Source: Methylovulum sp.
Lineage (GTDB): Bacteria > Pseudomonadota > Gammaproteobacteria > Methylococcales > Methylomonadaceae
Assembly: GCA_016919605.1 (NCBI GenBank)
Contig: JACXTQ010000029.1
Location: 1 to 15,646 of the forward strand
Direction: 5' to 3'
DNA length: 15,646 nt
In this document: piece by piece, positions 14,554 through 15,646 of the stretch
Numbering within the stretch: the stretch's first letter is position 1
How the letters are laid out: each line of letters opens with the position of its first letter
The notes under the pieces: model-generated
Told to the model about the DNA's origin: nothing
What the model saw: the letters and a program-made list of their open reading frames with translations, nothing else
Database searches by the model: none
Translations under genes and position numbers: made by a program

Positions 14554-15646
14554 GTCCTGAGCTGATTAAAACCGCTTTGGCACAATCCCCGCCGACTGCG
14601 CGTGTTTTTATCGGTTACAGTGGCGGGGTCGATTCGCATGTGCTGCTGCATCTGGCCGCTTCAATAGAGCCATTACGCGGCAACATCACCGCCGTTTATG
14701 TGCATCATGGCTTACAGGCACAAGCGGGGCAATGGGCGGTGCATTGCCAGCAAACCGCTGTGCAATTGGCAGTGGCTTTTCGGGTGTTACACGTCAACGC
14801 TCAGCCCAACAACGGCGAAAGCCCCGAAGAAGCCGCCAGAAATGCCCGTTACACGGCGTTAAAGGCCTTGTTGGCCAAAGATGATGTGTTGATGGTCGCC
14901 CAGCACCGTGAAGACCAACTGGAAACGGTGCTGTTGCAATTGTTCCGTGGCAGCGGCTTGCGTGGCTTGTCGGGTATGCCTGAACGTATGGCCTTTGGCG
15001 AAGGGCTGTTACTACGGCCTTTGCTGGCTATTGCCAAGTCCGCGATAGACAGCTATGCCCGCCGCCATGCCTTAACCTGGGTGGAAGACCCCAGTAACCA
15101 ACATAGCGATTATGACCGCAATTTTTTGCGTAACGATATAGTGCCGTTATTAAAACAACGCTGGCCGGCATTGGACAAAACCGTGGCGCGTACCGCCAGC
15201 CATTGCGCCGAAGCCGAAATGGTGCTGGCTAAAGTTGCCAGCCAACTGGCCGACCAAGCCATCAACCCTAATGACCAAACTTTATCGGTTAGTCGCTTAT
15301 TGGTCTGCACCGATGCCGAGCAAAAATTGCTGATTCGGCATTGGCTACAGGGCTTAAAGTTAAAAATGCCCCCGCAAACGTTTATCAAACAATTACAAAC
15401 CGAAATGCTGGCGGCGCGTCCTGATGCATCGCCGTTGCTAGCCAACGCCGATTATTGCCTACGCCGTTATCAAGATAAATTGTATTGCCTGCCTGCCTAT
15501 AACCTGACCTTAACAACGGGCAGGTGGCCTAAAGGCCAAGTAGCTTTTGCCCTTAACAGCCATCAGCAATTGCGCTGTATACCTGCATCACGCGGTATCG
15601 CCCAAACCGTTTGGCAACAGGCGCAGGTGGAAGTACGGGCGCGGCA
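14541..15646 (+). CDS. tilS: tRNA(Ile)-lysidine synthase TilS (3' end outside window)
   Basis: An essential enzyme that ligates lysine to C34 of the AUA-reading tRNA-Ile using ATP, switching its identity from methionine to isoleucine. The frame is open to the window edge (368 residues so far; typical length about 430). The PP-loop SGGVDS is at 27-32, followed by VHHGLQ, EEAARNARY, the HREDQLETVLLQLFRGSG block, GMPER, and EDPSNQHSDYDRNFLRN. The C-terminal tRNA-binding domain is entering near VWQQAQVEV. A GTG at 14541 is the first possible start after an in-frame stop at 14526-14528, overlapping uppP by 13 bases, so translation is probably coupled to uppP. Confidence 0.95.
   Translation, partial: METLSPELIKTALAQSPPTARVFIGYSGGVDSHVLLHLAASIEPLRGNITAVYVHHGLQAQAGQWAVHCQQTAVQLAVAFRVLHVNAQPNNGESPEEAARNARYTALKALLAKDDVLMVAQHREDQLETVLLQLFRGSGLRGLSGMPERMAFGEGLLLRPLLAIAKSAIDSYARRHALTWVEDPSNQHSDYDRNFLRNDIVPLLKQRWPALDKTVARTASHCAEAEMVLAKVASQLADQAINPNDQTLSVSRLLVCTDAEQKLLIRHWLQGLKLKMPPQTFIKQLQTEMLAARPDASPLLANADYCLRRYQDKLYCLPAYNLTLTTGRWPKGQVAFALNSHQQLRCIPASRGIAQTVWQQAQVEVRAR

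Noticed and set aside
1..15646. CRISPR array, tRNA or rRNA genes
   Set aside because: No regularly spaced identical repeats with unique spacers and no cloverleaf or rRNA-like segment were seen on either strand.

Overview
The window looks like chromosomal DNA of a gammaproteobacterium. The housekeeping genes uppP and tilS, a Bcp/PrxQ peroxiredoxin and several families of short palindromic repeats are of the kind seen in environmental Gammaproteobacteria. Methylotrophs such as Methylococcales are a plausible but unproven guess. The backbone is close to half G+C by eye. One block, about 6.45-10.0 kb, is clearly more AT-rich (about 38% G+C in one 60-base line I counted, against 52% in a backbone line), which marks it as acquired.

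Layout. 1-214 is the end of a LysM-domain protein, closed by a strong bidirectional terminator. 311-2082 is a minus-strand cluster: PrxQ-type peroxiredoxin, VOC-fold protein and SDR oxidoreductase, with the last two overlapping by ATGA. 2313-6449 encodes a very large SNF2-family ATPase. 6458-10002 is the AT-rich block. 10134-10790 is a PNPOx-like flavin protein. 10871-11057 is a pair of perfectly inverted palindromic repeats. 11177-13616 is a three-gene ABC importer operon of the nitrate/sulfonate/taurine type, with overlapping genes. 13729-15646 holds uppP and the start of tilS, which also overlap.

The most interesting region is the AT-rich block. It has transposon architecture: near-matching 29-bp terminal inverted repeats with TGTA...TACA tips and a shared 16-bp core, a perfect 7-bp direct repeat immediately outside them (GGTAACG), and further copies of the same core inside each end at 31-32 bp intervals. 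It carries no transposase. Its only cargo is a two-gene, translationally coupled operon: a superfamily 1 helicase with an N-terminal NERD-like nuclease fold, and a DUF2290-like protein. I read this as a non-autonomous transposon, mobilised in trans, delivering a candidate two-component (probably anti-phage) system, inserted one base after the SNF2 stop codon without breaking a gene. The mobile architecture is read directly from sequence. The defence role is inference.
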